Positions 1-10,186 are shown, counted from the stretch's first letter. The stretch is 48,539 bases of DNA from Sphingobacteriales bacterium (GCA_023251235.1 JAHEZE010000005.1:13144-61682), one strand, 5' to 3'. The notes: a model not told the origin generated them from the letters alone. Translations and numbers: made by a program.

Positions 1-2094
1 GGAGTAACTTTCACTGACAGCACCGTTTATTACTGGAGGGTTTCTCCTCTCGATAACTCTGGCAATCCTTCCAAATGGGCAAATGCTTCTTTTGTTTATC
101 TGGTGAACAGTGAATTGGGTTTTAACCAGTCACATTTCTTTCAGCATACAAAATCCCTTTCGCAACGTGTAGCTATAGATTCCACCAGTCGTTTATGGAA
201 GTATAAACCGGTTGTCAACAATTTGTTTATCAGGTCAGCCATATACCCTACCGGATCAGCCATGCAGGCAGATTATACAATTACAGTGAATGGCGAAATC
301 ATTATTGGCCCCGGTTGTCATTACAATGAACTTATGATTAATGTATTTGACCCTGTTTCATTTAAACCATGGAGGAATGATGCTACGGGAACTTTATATA
401 ATAGTTCTGGTACCTGCGGTACACAAAGAGAATTTAATTTCCATTTCTTTGTGGGTGATACATTATGGAGAAGAAGAGTGCAGAATTTTCTTGAAAATAT
501 AGTACCAGATGGTGCCTATGTTTCAATCAGAAGCAACACTTCTCCCGATAATTCCGGTAATACCTATGCGGCAGAATGGAGAGCTGATACTGCTTTCTTT
601 GGTTCAGGAAATTCATTATATCATACTTTAAAAAACCAGGGTTTTACTGATCTGGATATGTATGACACCACAAAGTGCTTCATATTTGTTTATAAAAAGA
701 ATAAGCTGAATCAGTTTACTCCTAAATCAATGTTTGGAGAAAACATTTATGAGCGTCTTTTATTAAGCGTTGACTGTCCTACCCCCGATACTCTTGGATA
801 TACAACCTCACCGGTATTCGGACCTGCAAAACAATGGAAACAACTGAAATGGCGTGGTTCCACATCTGACTTTTCGCCGGGCGACAATCCAACTGTAGAT
901 GTTATTGGTGTTACCAACGCAGGATCTGAAGCTACTTTATTTACCAACTTAGATTTAACTCAACAGGATATTAACATCACTTCAATTAATACTGCACAGT
1001 ATCCTTTGGTTAAATTAAGAATGAGAAATTTGGATTCTGTTTACCTGACACCTTACCAATTGCGCTATTGGAGATTGACATACGATCCCGTGCCGGAAGG
1101 CGCCATAGCACCTAATATATTTATCCAGTTTAAAGATACCCTGGAGGCAGGTGAACCGCTCGACTTCAAATTGGCATTTAAAAATATAAGCGAAGCCAAC
1201 TTTGACAGCCTGAAAGTAAAAATGGCTGTAACTGACAAGAATAATGTGACCAAAATTTTTCCGATTTCAAAATTTAAGCCATTACTGGCTGGTGATACTT
1301 TGCAAGTCAGGTATCCGCTCCCGACGACAAATAATACTGGCCAGAATACATTATATGTAGATGTGAACCCGGATAATGATCAACCTGAACAGTTCCATTT
1401 CAACAATTTTATGTATAAGAATTTTTATGTAAGTACTGATAAAATAAATCCATTGCTGGATGTAACTTTTGACGGTGTTCATATCCTTAACCGTGATATC
1501 GTATCATCCAAACCACACATAACGGTTAAATTAAAAGATGAGAATAGGTGGAGTATCTTAAATGATACGGCAGGTGCAAAAGTACAGGTACGTTATCCTA
1601 ATGGTACTATTCACTCTTTCTTCTTTAATAATCCGGATACACTGAAATTTACAGCTGCAGGTAATGCACCCAATCCTGACAATACTGCCACCATTGACTT
1701 CATGCCTTATTTCTTGCAGGATGGCGATTACCAGTTGATTGTATCCGGTAAAGACAGGAGTGGAAACACAGCCGGTAATCTTGAATACAAAGTGGACTTC
1801 CAGGTGATTAATAAGCCGATGATATCAAACATGCTTAACTATCCCAATCCGTTCACTACATCCACAGCATTTTTATTTACCGTTACGGGTAGTGAAGTAC
1901 CACAAAATATTAAGATTCAGATTATGACTATAACCGGTAAAATAGTAAGAGAAATTACCAAAGATGAATTAGGTCCGTTGCACATAGGAAGAAACATAAC
2001 AGAATTTAAATGGGATGCAACTGATCAATACGGTCAAAAGCTGGCGAACGGAATTTACTTATACAGGGTAGTTACCAATTTAAATGGCAGATAA
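1..2094 (+). CDS. C-terminal part of a large secreted T9SS protein, PorU2/C25-peptidase-like (5' end outside window)
   Basis: The frame is open from base 1, so the start and any peptidase domain lie upstream. From the left edge I see a fibronectin-III-like end (YYWRVSPLD..G..SKW), then an ILEI/EMT-inducer-like region (about 260-700) with the phrase ENIVPDGAYVSIRS, then a CARDB-like beta domain (about 1120-1440), another Ig-like stretch, and a FlgD-like T9SS sorting domain beginning NYPNPF (about 1840). This order resembles the C-terminal half of PorU2-type C25 proteins of Chitinophagaceae; that assignment is from memory. The protein should be exported by Sec and then cross the outer membrane by T9SS. 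The frame stops at TAA 2092-2094, but the same frame continues with 26 plausible codons to a second TAA at 2173-2175, so the sorting domain looks cut short. Confidence 0.75.
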   Translation, partial: GVTFTDSTVYYWRVSPLDNSGNPSKWANASFVYLVNSELGFNQSHFFQHTKSLSQRVAIDSTSRLWKYKPVVNNLFIRSAIYPTGSAMQADYTITVNGEIIIGPGCHYNELMINVFDPVSFKPWRNDATGTLYNSSGTCGTQREFNFHFFVGDTLWRRRVQNFLENIVPDGAYVSIRSNTSPDNSGNTYAAEWRADTAFFGSGNSLYHTLKNQGFTDLDMYDTTKCFIFVYKKNKLNQFTPKSMFGENIYERLLLSVDCPTPDTLGYTTSPVFGPAKQWKQLKWRGSTSDFSPGDNPTVDVIGVTNAGSEATLFTNLDLTQQDINITSINTAQYPLVKLRMRNLDSVYLTPYQLRYWRLTYDPVPEGAIAPNIFIQFKDTLEAGEPLDFKLAFKNISEANFDSLKVKMAVTDKNNVTKIFPISKFKPLLAGDTLQVRYPLPTTNNTGQNTLYVDVNPDNDQPEQFHFNNFMYKNFYVSTDKINPLLDVTFDGVHILNRDIVSSKPHITVKLKDENRWSILNDTAGAKVQVRYPNGTIHSFFFNNPDTLKFTAAGNAPNPDNTATIDFMPYFLQDGDYQLIVSGKDRSGNTAGNLEYKVDFQVINKPMISNMLNYPNPFTTSTAFLFTVTGSEVPQNIKIQIMTITGKIVREITKDELGPLHIGRNITEFKWDATDQYGQKLANGIYLYRVVTNLNGR

Positions 2095-2175
2095 CTTGAT
2101 AAATACAAGGCAGAAAATGATAATACTGACATGTATTTTAATAAAGGATATGGAAAAATGTATTTAATGCGATAA
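2095..2175 (+). pseudogene. In-frame continuation of the T9SS sorting domain after a premature stop
   Basis: Reading on in the same frame after TAA 2092-2094 gives 26 codons, beginning LDKYKAEND and ending FNKGYGKMYLMR, then TAA at 2173-2175. The ending is like the last beta strand of T9SS C-terminal domains (G-K-M-Y-L-x-R). It therefore looks like the true end of the upstream protein, separated by a nonsense change or a base error. Confidence 0.7.
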
Positions 2176-2211
2176 GGGCAGTAAATTAAAAAAGAATTTC
2201 AATTTTCGTAT

Positions 2212-2245
2212 AAAATCCCCCTCTGCACACGGGGGATTTTTCTTT
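2212..2245 (+). terminator. Rho-independent terminator after the T9SS protein gene
   Basis: A perfect 10-bp stem (2212-2221 with 2231-2240, AAAATCCCCC/GGGGGATTTT) with a 9-nt loop is followed by TCTTT. It lies 37 bp after the second stop (2175), which fits a transcript that was meant to extend past the premature stop. Confidence 0.8.
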
Positions 2246-2279
2246 CCATCTTCGTAAAGTCTTCTTAGAAATGAACCGT

Positions 2280-2287
2280 TACTTTTG
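2280..2287 (+). promoter_or_regulatory. Bacteroidota-type -7 box for hscA
   Basis: TACTTTTG matches the TAnnTTTG -7 consensus of the Bacteroidota housekeeping sigma factor and lies 24 bp before the hscA start. No clear -33 TTG is seen at the expected distance. Confidence 0.5.
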
Positions 2288-2311
2288 CGATTCTTTTTAG
2301 AATTCTAAGTA

Positions 2312-4180
2312 ATGGCAAAAATCGGCATTAATATAGCAACAGGCAGTTTGCAACAGCAGGAAATGATAGTAGGTATTGATCTTGGAACTACTAACAGCTT
2401 GGTAGCAATCATTCATCCCGAAAGCAAGAAGCCAGTAGCGCTTAAAGAACATGATGGCAATACATTGGTTCCTTCCATCATTCATTTTGATGAATCAGGA
2501 ATTATTTCAGTGGGAGAATTGGCAAAGAAATTTCTTATCACCGAACCTCAGAATACTATTTTTTCTATAAAAAGATTATTGGGTAAATCCTATAATGATA
2601 TTAAAAAGCGGTCCACATTTTTTACATATAAAATAATTGATGATAATACAGAGAGCCTGGTGAAAATTCAGGTAGGCTCAAAATTCTATTCACCTATTGA
2701 ATTATCATCATACATATTGAAAGAATTAAAAACAAGAGCCGAGCATATTTTAAAAACACCGGTTAAAAAAGCAGTCATCACCGTGCCCGCTTATTTTAAT
2801 GATGCACAACGACAAGCAACGAGAGATGCAGGAAAACTGGCCGGCCTGGATGTATTGCGTATAGTGAACGAGCCTACGGCCGCAAGTCTTGCTTATGGGT
2901 TAGGTATGAAAAAGGATGAAATAAAAACAGTAGCTGTGTATGATCTTGGCGGCGGCACATTTGATATTTCTATTCTTCGCATTACCAACGGAATTTTTGA
3001 AGTATTATCAACAAATGGAGACACTTATCTTGGCGGTGATGATTTTGACCAGACTATTATTAAATTCTGGATGCAACAAACCGGGATAACGGAAGAGGAA
3101 CTATCAATGCACAAGAATATTTTGCAGGAATTTCGCCTGAAAGCGGAAGAAGCAAAAAAACATCTTAGTTTAAATAATTTATATGAAGGTAAAGTTGCCA
3201 ATGATAATATAATTATTACCCGAAGCGAATTTGAAAAATTAGCTGAGCCTCTGGTGGAAAAAACCATTACCTGTTGTAAAAATGCCATGAGTGATGCCGG
3301 ACTTTCTTTTAATGAAATTGATGAAGTGATAATGGTAGGTGGATCAACAAGAATTCCATTGGTGAAAGAAAAAATCAGCAAGCTGTTTGGCAGAAAAGTT
3401 CATGATGAACTGAACCCTGATGAGGTGGTGGCCCTGGGCGCCGCAGTACAGGCAGATATTCTTGCAGGGAATAATAAAGATTTTCTGTTGTTGGATATTA
3501 CACCGCTGTCACTTGGTATTGAAACCATGGGTGGATTGATGGATGTACTGGTTCCACGCAATTCAAAAATTCCTTCCAAAGTGGGCCGTCAATATACAAC
3601 TCAGAAAGATGGACAAAGTGGAATTCGGATTTCTGTTTTCCAGGGGGAAAGAGACCTTGTACGGGATAATCGAAAACTTGCTGAATTCAATTTAAGCGGC
3701 ATACCACCTATGCCTGCCGGGTTACCCAAAGTAGAAGTTTCATTTTTAATAAATGCTGATGGTATTTTGACTGTAAAGGCAAAAGAATTACGAAGCGGCG
3801 TCGAACAGAGCATTGAAGTAAAACCTCAATATGGTTTAACGGATGAAGAGGTGGAAAAAATGCTTATGGATTCCATTAAACATGCAATAGAAGATATTGC
3901 TACAAGAGCCCTTGTAGAATCGAGGACTGAAGCCATGCAATTAATAGATACTACAGAAAAATTTATGCAAAAGAATAAAGCATCACTAACCGAAGACGAG
4001 TTGCGGATAACACAATCAGCTATTGATGATTTAAAAATTGTAATACAATCATCCGATAAAGATATCATACATCAAAAAACAGAGGCATTAAATGAAATTT
4101 CCCGGCCCTATGCGGAACGGGTATTGGATGTGGCTATCAGTAAAGCGATGAGCGGGAAGAATATTAAAGACGCTATTTAG
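2312..4180 (+). CDS. hscA: Hsp70 family chaperone HscA (Fe-S cluster assembly type)
   Basis: A 622-residue Hsp70: GIDLGTTNS at about 21-29 (ATP-binding phosphate 1), DLGGGTFD at about 210-217 (phosphate 2), a hydrophobic linker and start of the substrate domain ([17 protein letters not shown], about 392), and a helical lid from about 510. HscA is favoured over DnaK by the short N-terminal extension before the ATPase, the length (E. coli HscA is about 616 residues), the tract [21 protein letters not shown], and [12 protein letters not shown] after the substrate domain, without the acidic GGMP-like tail of DnaK. It would help transfer Fe-S clusters from the scaffold IscU with HscB; no isc gene is nearby. 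The start at 2312 keeps the HscA-like extension; 2363 is an inner alternative. Its 3' end overlaps the convergent gene by 8 bp. Confidence 0.85.
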   Translation: MAKIGINIATGSLQQQEMIVGIDLGTTNSLVAIIHPESKKPVALKEHDGNTLVPSIIHFDESGIISVGELAKKFLITEPQNTIFSIKRLLGKSYNDIKKRSTFFTYKIIDDNTESLVKIQVGSKFYSPIELSSYILKELKTRAEHILKTPVKKAVITVPAYFNDAQRQATRDAGKLAGLDVLRIVNEPTAASLAYGLGMKKDEIKTVAVYDLGGGTFDISILRITNGIFEVLSTNGDTYLGGDDFDQTIIKFWMQQTGITEEELSMHKNILQEFRLKAEEAKKHLSLNNLYEGKVANDNIIITRSEFEKLAEPLVEKTITCCKNAMSDAGLSFNEIDEVIMVGGSTRIPLVKEKISKLFGRKVHDELNPDEVVALGAAVQADILAGNNKDFLLLDITPLSLGIETMGGLMDVLVPRNSKIPSKVGRQYTTQKDGQSGIRISVFQGERDLVRDNRKLAEFNLSGIPPMPAGLPKVEVSFLINADGILTVKAKELRSGVEQSIEVKPQYGLTDEEVEKMLMDSIKHAIEDIATRALVESRTEAMQLIDTTEKFMQKNKASLTEDELRITQSAIDDLKIVIQSSDKDIIHQKTEALNEISRPYAERVLDVAISKAMSGKNIKDAI

Positions 4181-5846
4181 CCCGGAAGCCATCTGTTATT
4201 TTTAATCCTCTTAAAATAAAATGCTCACAGCTATCATCTGTACAGGGAACAGGAATATTACCAAATGGAAAATTTGCAGGCGGTTGGTTAATCTTTATTT
4301 CACCACACTTAATGGTTTTATAATTTATTTTTTCAATTCCTAATGGTTGAAGCCACTGATCTCCTTTAAAGAAATGGTTAAAACGATAAGCAGAATATAC
4401 TGAAATAGCAATGACAGCTGCAGCCAGTGAAAAAAGCAAGACCAATTTCTTCAATCGGGTAGCCGGTATCAGAAAATTGCTGACAATTGCAATGAAACCA
4501 ATTAAGAATCCAAAACCAAATCGTGGATCCGGGGCATTGATAAACCAAAAAATTATTCCGACCAGCATGATCATTAAAGCAATTTTAATATTTAAGTCAG
4601 TTGAAATTATTTTTTTAAACCAGAGAAGGGAAGTAAAAAATGTCAAAGCAAAAACAATTAATATAGTTTTATCAGCCAACGAACGATTAGCCCACCATGC
4701 TGGGAGCCATTTACTTAATTTCATATTTACAGATGATTCTATTGCCTCTTTAGATCTGTCAGTTTCTGTTCTTGCATATGCTTTTATATAATCATTTTCA
4801 AGATTGGTGAGCTGCGTGTTATATTTCCAATCAGCATTTACAATATCCACTGCAGTAGTTGGAAATACAATGTATCCCGAAGAAATAACATTTCTTGCAA
4901 CAAATGGTAAAAGTGTAATTACTGCCATTACCACAAGAAGCATAAACAGCCTTATTTCTTTTTCTTTTAGAAATAATATAGCAGCTATTATAAAAAAAAT
5001 AATGACTGGCAAAGCTGACAGTTTTATCGTAATAGCAGTTAAACTTAAAAGAGAGATCAGGAGCCATTTGATTTTACCGGATACTTTTTTATCTGTTAAA
5101 AGATAAATAATGGCCCAAATAAAAAGGTTTGCAATAAAATCCGGGCTGGCAGATGTTGCTGTAAGCCTGACCTGGGTATAACTCCAGAAACTGATAGCTA
5201 AAAGCAAAATCCAAAAAATTTCTTTTAAATAATTTTCCTTTTGTAAAATACTTTTATTGATTTTGAAGACTATAAACAGGATATACCAGAGGAGGATAGT
5301 CGTATTAAGAAAGGTTGTTGCATTGCTGCCCAGGAATTTCAAACTGAACAAAGCGCAACTTGTAAACCACAACCCCTGGTAGCCAAAACGTGGATGCAGA
5401 TGAACTATGCCGGGAATTACTTTATATTTTTCAATCCATTGAATAGATTGCGCCTGGTAGCCAAGTGTATCGGGGTGTACAATTTTCCATGAACTCATTA
5501 CTAACAGCATCACAAGGCAAACAAAAAATAATATAAGTGCGGGAGGCCTTAATAGAATTAATTCTATCCTGATTTTTTCTATGATAATTTTCCGATGAGT
5601 TCTTAAAAGAAAAATTACAGAGGGTAATAAAACAATTAATTGCGCCTGCCATCCACCCAGTGGCATAAAAAGTGAGAGGATGCCGGCAATAGCCGAGATG
5701 GCTGCGAAACCCAATAAGCATAAAATACTAAAATGTGGAAATGCCTCTGCATTTTTTGAAGTAACGGCCATCAATCGGTAAACAAATACTCCCCACGCAA
5801 AGCAGATGATTGTAATATAAATGCATGCCAGCAGAATAAGAAGCAT
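4173..5846 (-). CDS. Multi-span membrane protein, GT-C glycosyltransferase-like (paralogue of 6680-8365)
   Basis: A 557-residue protein with about 10-12 hydrophobic segments. The first large loop carries HPDT (about 124-127) followed by [20 protein letters not shown], and a late loop has PDPRF (about 437). Both motifs recur in the 561-residue neighbour at 6680-8365, and both proteins end with a short soluble tail finishing in GFR. An acidic residue in the first outer loop is a feature of GT-C enzymes that use polyprenyl-phosphate sugars, so I infer a GT-C-like role. Such proteins are often annotated only as hypothetical (the LIC_10190-type family, from memory). ATG start at 5846; it is last in a minus-strand run with the GT2 79 bp upstream. 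The stop overlaps the hscA 3' end. Confidence 0.6.
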   Translation of the reverse strand: MLLILLACIYITIICFAWGVFVYRLMAVTSKNAEAFPHFSILCLLGFAAISAIAGILSLFMPLGGWQAQLIVLLPSVIFLLRTHRKIIIEKIRIELILLRPPALILFFVCLVMLLVMSSWKIVHPDTLGYQAQSIQWIEKYKVIPGIVHLHPRFGYQGLWFTSCALFSLKFLGSNATTFLNTTILLWYILFIVFKINKSILQKENYLKEIFWILLLAISFWSYTQVRLTATSASPDFIANLFIWAIIYLLTDKKVSGKIKWLLISLLSLTAITIKLSALPVIIFFIIAAILFLKEKEIRLFMLLVVMAVITLLPFVARNVISSGYIVFPTTAVDIVNADWKYNTQLTNLENDYIKAYARTETDRSKEAIESSVNMKLSKWLPAWWANRSLADKTILIVFALTFFTSLLWFKKIISTDLNIKIALMIMLVGIIFWFINAPDPRFGFGFLIGFIAIVSNFLIPATRLKKLVLLFSLAAAVIAISVYSAYRFNHFFKGDQWLQPLGIEKINYKTIKCGEIKINQPPANFPFGNIPVPCTDDSCEHFILRGLKITDGFRAK

Positions 5847-5925
5847 GTGTTATTATTTTTGTGCGATGAGAATTATTGAAAGTCCTGTTTTCTCAACCGC
5901 ATCTTTTTCAGAAATGTTTCCCCTT

Positions 5926-6639
5926 TCATCGACGATAAAAGATATTGTATTTCAGAATACACCAAAGGGCACTGAAACCATCTTTCCAGTTAATTTTTTT
6001 TCCTTCAGTATAAGTACGTCCGTAATAAGCAATACCTACTTCATAGAACCGGATATTTTTTATATGGCTCAGTTTTGCAGTAACCTCCGGCTCAAAGCCA
6101 AACCTGTTTTCTTTTAAATTTATCTGTTTTATTATTTCTGTTTTAAACATTTTGTAACCTGTTTCCATATCCGTCAGGTTTAATCCCGTAAAAAGATTGG
6201 AAAGAAAAGTCAGCAACTTGTTGCCTATAGTATGAAAGAAAAATAAAACACGGTGAGGCCCGTCGCCAATGAATCTTGAACCATAAACCACATCGGCATA
6301 TCCTTCAACAATAGGTTGTAATAATTTATTGTAATCATTGGGGTCATATTCCAGGTCGGCATCTTGTATTATGATTACTTCTCCGGAAACTTTTGTAAGC
6401 GCCGAACGTATAGCGGCGCCTTTGCCCAGATTTTTCTCCTGATGTATTATATGTATATAAGAATTTTGAGTGACAAAATTCTTTAATGTTTCAGCGGTTC
6501 CGTCAGCAGACCCATCATTGACAACAATGATTTCTTTTTCTAAGTCATATTTCAGGGTACCCTGCAAAACTTTATCCAGAATAGCTGTGATCAGTTTCTC
6601 TTCATTGTAACATGGAATTATGATACTAAGTTTTTTCAA
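5926..6639 (-). CDS. Family 2 glycosyltransferase, DPM1/GtrB-like polyprenyl-phosphate sugar synthase
   Basis: A 237-residue GT-A protein. It opens with KKLSIIIPCYNEE, has NDGSADGT (about 41-48) and the metal-binding QDADLEYDP (about 92-100), then YGSRFIG and a D-x-ETGYKMF stretch. This pattern is typical of dolichyl/undecaprenyl-phosphate mannose or glucose synthases, which move a sugar from a nucleotide donor to a lipid phosphate at the cytoplasmic face. There are no C-terminal membrane helices, so it is the soluble DPM1-like form. The first codon giving a full-length N-terminus is TTG (6637-6639); no ATG fits, which suggests a TTG start. It sits between two paralogous membrane proteins that could use its product. 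Confidence 0.8.
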   Translation of the reverse strand: MKKLSIIIPCYNEEKLITAILDKVLQGTLKYDLEKEIIVVNDGSADGTAETLKNFVTQNSYIHIIHQEKNLGKGAAIRSALTKVSGEVIIIQDADLEYDPNDYNKLLQPIVEGYADVVYGSRFIGDGPHRVLFFFHTIGNKLLTFLSNLFTGLNLTDMETGYKMFKTEIIKQINLKENRFGFEPEVTAKLSHIKNIRFYEVGIAYYGRTYTEGKKINWKDGFSALWCILKYNIFYRR

Positions 6640-6679
6640 GCAATTTTTTTTATCCGGAGGTGAAGATAATCTACAGAAA

Positions 6680-8365
6680 TCACTTTTCTAAACGAAAACC
6701 TGAGTTGATATCTTTTCCTCTTGCTTTCAGTCTGGGATCAATTTGATACAGGCAGGGCAGTGTTGTGCCATAGCAGCGGGGATTCCAGTTGTTATTTATT
6801 TTTTCAGGTATCCTGAGAATGATGCCATCAAGAGATATTTCAGTAACAGGAGGCTTTGGCAATGGAGCTGGTTTCATCCAGATCACTGTTGAGGGTTGCT
6901 TTATTATTTTTCTCACAGTATAAAATCCCGAACTAAACAGTACTAAAATAAAAATCCCGGAGATAACTTTCTGAAGGAACTCACCGCTGATAATTTTCAA
7001 ACAATAATAAACAAGCATAAACACTCCTGAAAGCAGGATTCCATAAACAAACCTTGGATCGGGGGAAATATAAAACCATGATATCAGTGACACAATAATT
7101 GTGAATAGAAAAAAACGATAAGGTGCGGAAAGAACAGATCTGTTTTTAACAAAAACGACTAAGCCGGTAATCAGACCAATGATACCGGGAATTAGAATCA
7201 ACTTGTCATATAGAAATAGATAATGAAACCATGCTGGTATCCACCCTGATCCCAGTGCTTTTGTTTGTTCAATGTCGAGAAAGGAAGTACTTACACGGTT
7301 ATAATATTTGATGTATTCCAGTAGTTTGTCAATGATCTGCGAATCGGCCTTCCAATCCACATTGAATAGATTAAAATATGGAGCCGGATAAAACGGATAG
7401 CCTGATGTAATTATATTTCTAGCGAGGAATGGGATAATGAGAATCAGACAATATACAATGGATAATAGGCAGCTCCTCCATTTTCTGTTTTTTGCCAGAA
7501 TATAAAATGCAAACAAACTCAGTAACAATAACGGATAATTGATGATTCGGACAGTGAAAAGATAAACTGGCCAGATAAGCCACTCTTCATTAAGTGAAAA
7601 ATTATTCGTTATATCTTTTTTCACAAATGTTTCAGTGAACAGTACAAACACAAGTAATGTTTTAATAAAATCATAATTGGTGGTAGCTGCATTACCTCTT
7701 GTTATCGGCCATATTGCTAATGAGAAAAGTAGAACAGCAATCAGAGCAATAGCTATATGGCTATTCTTTTCTTTTGTATACTTTACTGCTGTAGTGATCA
7801 GGTAAAAACAAAGCCAAACTGAAAGAACAGCATTCAACGTCGTAAAAAGGTTCAATTTACCGGCGATAGAACCAAAAAAAGCAATGCTGCTGAACCAGGA
7901 CGAATTGAACCCATACCGTTCATGCAGATTTACTATGCCAGGTACAGAACCATACTCCTGTATCCACTTTATCATTTGGATGTGATAACTCTCTGTATCG
8001 TCCATCATCACCGGCCCTGAATTGATCAGTATTATCATTAACCATAATACTATTAGCAATGCTTTTGCATAGAGGGGAAGAGAAACTATCTCATTCAGAA
8101 CAAACCGGAAGAATGTTGCGAATTGGTTTTTTTTAAAAAATGCAAACAGAAACAACAGTAACAAGATTACAGCCAGAAGATAAATGTTGACCGGTAAAAA
8201 CAGTGCAGCAACCTGGCTGATTATTGTAAGAAGGATCAACCCGCTGATGGCATAAAATATAACCGGTTTGGTTTCTTCATTTTTTAATATGTAGCGATAA
8301 AAAATAAATCCTGACCAGAGGCAAATAATTGTGATAGTTATATTAATAATAAGAGACAGAAGCAT
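6680..8365 (-). CDS. Multi-span membrane protein, GT-C glycosyltransferase-like (paralogue of 4173-5846)
   Basis: A 561-residue, very hydrophobic protein with about 11-12 predicted membrane segments. MDDTESY (about 121-127) sits in the first large loop, then WIQEYGSVPGIVNLHERYGF, and PDPRF (about 434) in a late loop. All three have counterparts at matching places in the 557-residue protein downstream, and both have a soluble C-terminal tail. The shared D-T in the first loop and the DPM1-like enzyme next door argue for a lipid-linked-sugar transferase; that is inference. ATG start at 8365; 40 bp upstream of the GT2 gene and 50 bp after the acyltransferase gene, same strand. Confidence 0.6.
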   Translation of the reverse strand: MLLSLIINITITIICLWSGFIFYRYILKNEETKPVIFYAISGLILLTIISQVAALFLPVNIYLLAVILLLLFLFAFFKKNQFATFFRFVLNEIVSLPLYAKALLIVLWLMIILINSGPVMMDDTESYHIQMIKWIQEYGSVPGIVNLHERYGFNSSWFSSIAFFGSIAGKLNLFTTLNAVLSVWLCFYLITTAVKYTKEKNSHIAIALIAVLLFSLAIWPITRGNAATTNYDFIKTLLVFVLFTETFVKKDITNNFSLNEEWLIWPVYLFTVRIINYPLLLLSLFAFYILAKNRKWRSCLLSIVYCLILIIPFLARNIITSGYPFYPAPYFNLFNVDWKADSQIIDKLLEYIKYYNRVSTSFLDIEQTKALGSGWIPAWFHYLFLYDKLILIPGIIGLITGLVVFVKNRSVLSAPYRFFLFTIIVSLISWFYISPDPRFVYGILLSGVFMLVYYCLKIISGEFLQKVISGIFILVLFSSGFYTVRKIIKQPSTVIWMKPAPLPKPPVTEISLDGIILRIPEKINNNWNPRCYGTTLPCLYQIDPRLKARGKDINSGFRLEK

Positions 8366-8415
8366 TTTATTGCTTTATAAATTTTACAACAAAGATTCGG
8401 GATAGAATAATAAAA

Positions 8416-9501
8416 CTAAGCAAAACGTTTTTTTAATTTTAAAAAATGCTTTTCAATCAAATGATAACATAATATGCTTGTTGTCAGCCCGGCCAAACTA
8501 GCCAGTAACGCCGATATAAACATTTGTACAAAATTTCCCTGGCCAAACCAATTTCCACTTAATTGATCTGTGTAAGGCTTTATCATTAATAAAACGGGGA
8601 AATGAAAAATATAAAAACCATAGGAATATTTACCAAGAAATGTTAAAACAGGGTTCGTCAGTATTAAATTCAGTAATCGATTTTCCTTCATCACGGCTTC
8701 ATAGATAATGAGTGCAAATAAAAGGGAGAAAGTTATAAAACCCGCAATAGCCCATGAGGGGAAATCAGGGTTTTGATTTTTTTGGAATAAATAAAAAAGG
8801 TAATTAAATAAAGTTAACGATATCAGAAAGGGAGTAAAATATTTTCTCAATAGTAATGGATTAATATTACAAAGCGTTGCCAGCATTGACCCAATTAAAA
8901 TACCATCAAATCTTGTAAACAGGAAGGCCCTTTCATAAGATGGGAAGTTCTCACTGTTTTTCCAGATATAAAAACGGGCAATTATCACCATTACCAGTAA
9001 TAGAATACAAATGCTAAGGATTCTTTTTGGCCGTTTCAATAATAAAATAATCAGAGGCCAAATAAGGTAATATTGCTCTTCTATTGCCAAAGACCAGTAA
9101 TGATTCAAAGCTTTGGCATTCGCATCATCTTTGAAAATCAGTGGCCAATTTTGCAGGTATGTCCAGAACCATATTTGGTTTTTCTGGTAATAGGTCATCT
9201 CCAACAGGGAATGACTGATGGCCGGTATCAGAAACAGGAAAAGAATAAGAGAAAAATAATACAAAGGGAAAATTCTTAATACCCGGCGGGAATAAAAATT
9301 TTTAAAATAATTCTTTGAATTAAGTGTATTCAAAAGAATATTGGTGATAAGGAAACCAGAAAGAACAAAGAATAAATCAACCCCAAGCCATCCATAATTA
9401 AAGTATTCTATAAAATTGAAATTATGATAAAGAATCACCAGAATGATAGCAATACCCCTGAGGCCATCGAGTGCTGGATAGTGTTTCAATTGATTTTGCA
9501 C
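8416..9501 (-). CDS. Acyltransferase 3 family membrane protein (OafA/YrhL-like)
   Basis: A 361-residue integral membrane protein. The N-terminus HYPALDGLRGIAIILVILYHN is the hallmark of acyltransferase-3 proteins, with the catalytic histidine in LYH; GWLGVDLFFVLSGFLI and an R-R-x-L-R-I-P loop follow, then repeated membrane helices. These proteins move acetyl or other acyl groups onto exported sugars such as O-antigen or exopolysaccharide. The start appears to be GTG (9499-9501): upstream the frame runs back to the riboflavin synthase stop with no ATG. It lies 39 bp after ribE and 50 bp before the first GT-C-like gene, which suggests that it decorates the same glycan. Confidence 0.88.
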   Translation of the reverse strand: MQNQLKHYPALDGLRGIAIILVILYHNFNFIEYFNYGWLGVDLFFVLSGFLITNILLNTLNSKNYFKNFYSRRVLRIFPLYYFSLILFLFLIPAISHSLLEMTYYQKNQIWFWTYLQNWPLIFKDDANAKALNHYWSLAIEEQYYLIWPLIILLLKRPKRILSICILLLVMVIIARFYIWKNSENFPSYERAFLFTRFDGILIGSMLATLCNINPLLLRKYFTPFLISLTLFNYLFYLFQKNQNPDFPSWAIAGFITFSLLFALIIYEAVMKENRLLNLILTNPVLTFLGKYSYGFYIFHFPVLLMIKPYTDQLSGNWFGQGNFVQMFISALLASLAGLTTSILCYHLIEKHFLKLKKRFA

Positions 9502-9540
9502 CTCTTTTCCGGATATTGAAAATTGATTAGTAATGGCTAT

Positions 9541-10131
9541 TTATTTATTCAAAGATAATTTCCTGATTATGTATTTCCCAATCATATCAAACTCCAGGTT
9601 CACATATTGGCCGGGTTCAATGGAATTTAAATTGGTATGATTATATGTATATGGAATAATGGCAACATCAAAGCTCTTCCTGGTTACATTAAATGCCGTA
9701 AGGCTGATGCCATTTACAGTAATCGATCCTTTTTCAATAATCAATTGGTTAAATTGTTCAGGAAATTCAAAATTGAATTTCCAGCTTCCTTTTTTGTCAT
9801 TTATTGCGATACATTTTCCGGTTGTATCTATATGGCCCTGTACAAAATGACCATCCAACCTGTCATTTACTTTCAGGCATCTTTCAAGATTAATTAATTG
9901 GCCGGGACTCCAATAATTTAATGTTGTCTTTTTAAGAGTTTCTTCCACCGCGGTTACTCTGTGGCTATTTCCTTTTATTTCTTCAACGGTAAGGCAAACT
10001 CCATCATGACAAACACTCTGGTCAATTTTTAACTTAGAAGTCAGAGATGATTTGACCCAGAAAGTCTTATTGCCACCACCTTCTGAAATTTTCCTGATTT
10101 GGCCTTGTGTTTCAATTATTCCGGTAAACAT
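9541..10131 (-). CDS. ribE: Riboflavin synthase (alpha subunit)
   Basis: A 196-residue protein made of two tandem lumazine-binding repeats. The first opens with MFTGIIETQG and has VCHDGVCLTVEEI (about 41-53); the second has KGSITVNGISLTAF. It dismutates two 6,7-dimethyl-8-ribityllumazine molecules to riboflavin plus a pyrimidine, as a trimer in the cytosol. Length and motif order are normal. The start ATG 10129-10131 faces rpsU across a 98-bp divergent gap. No FMN riboswitch fold is apparent there; expression with the downstream glycan genes is possible because the next gene begins 39 bp later. The symbol ribE is used here for riboflavin synthase; some annotations use ribC. Confidence 0.95.
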   Translation of the reverse strand: MFTGIIETQGQIRKISEGGGNKTFWVKSSLTSKLKIDQSVCHDGVCLTVEEIKGNSHRVTAVEETLKKTTLNYWSPGQLINLERCLKVNDRLDGHFVQGHIDTTGKCIAINDKKGSWKFNFEFPEQFNQLIIEKGSITVNGISLTAFNVTRKSFDVAIIPYTYNHTNLNSIEPGQYVNLEFDMIGKYIIRKLSLNK

Positions 10132-10186
10132 AGCAGCAAATTAACCTATTTTCAATTTTCAATTTCTGTTTTTCATTTTGGTCGCC

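Noticed and set aside
4411-4791. Plus-strand frame of 126 codons opposite the membrane protein
   Set aside because: It is the antisense shadow of a well-supported multi-span protein and shows no domain.
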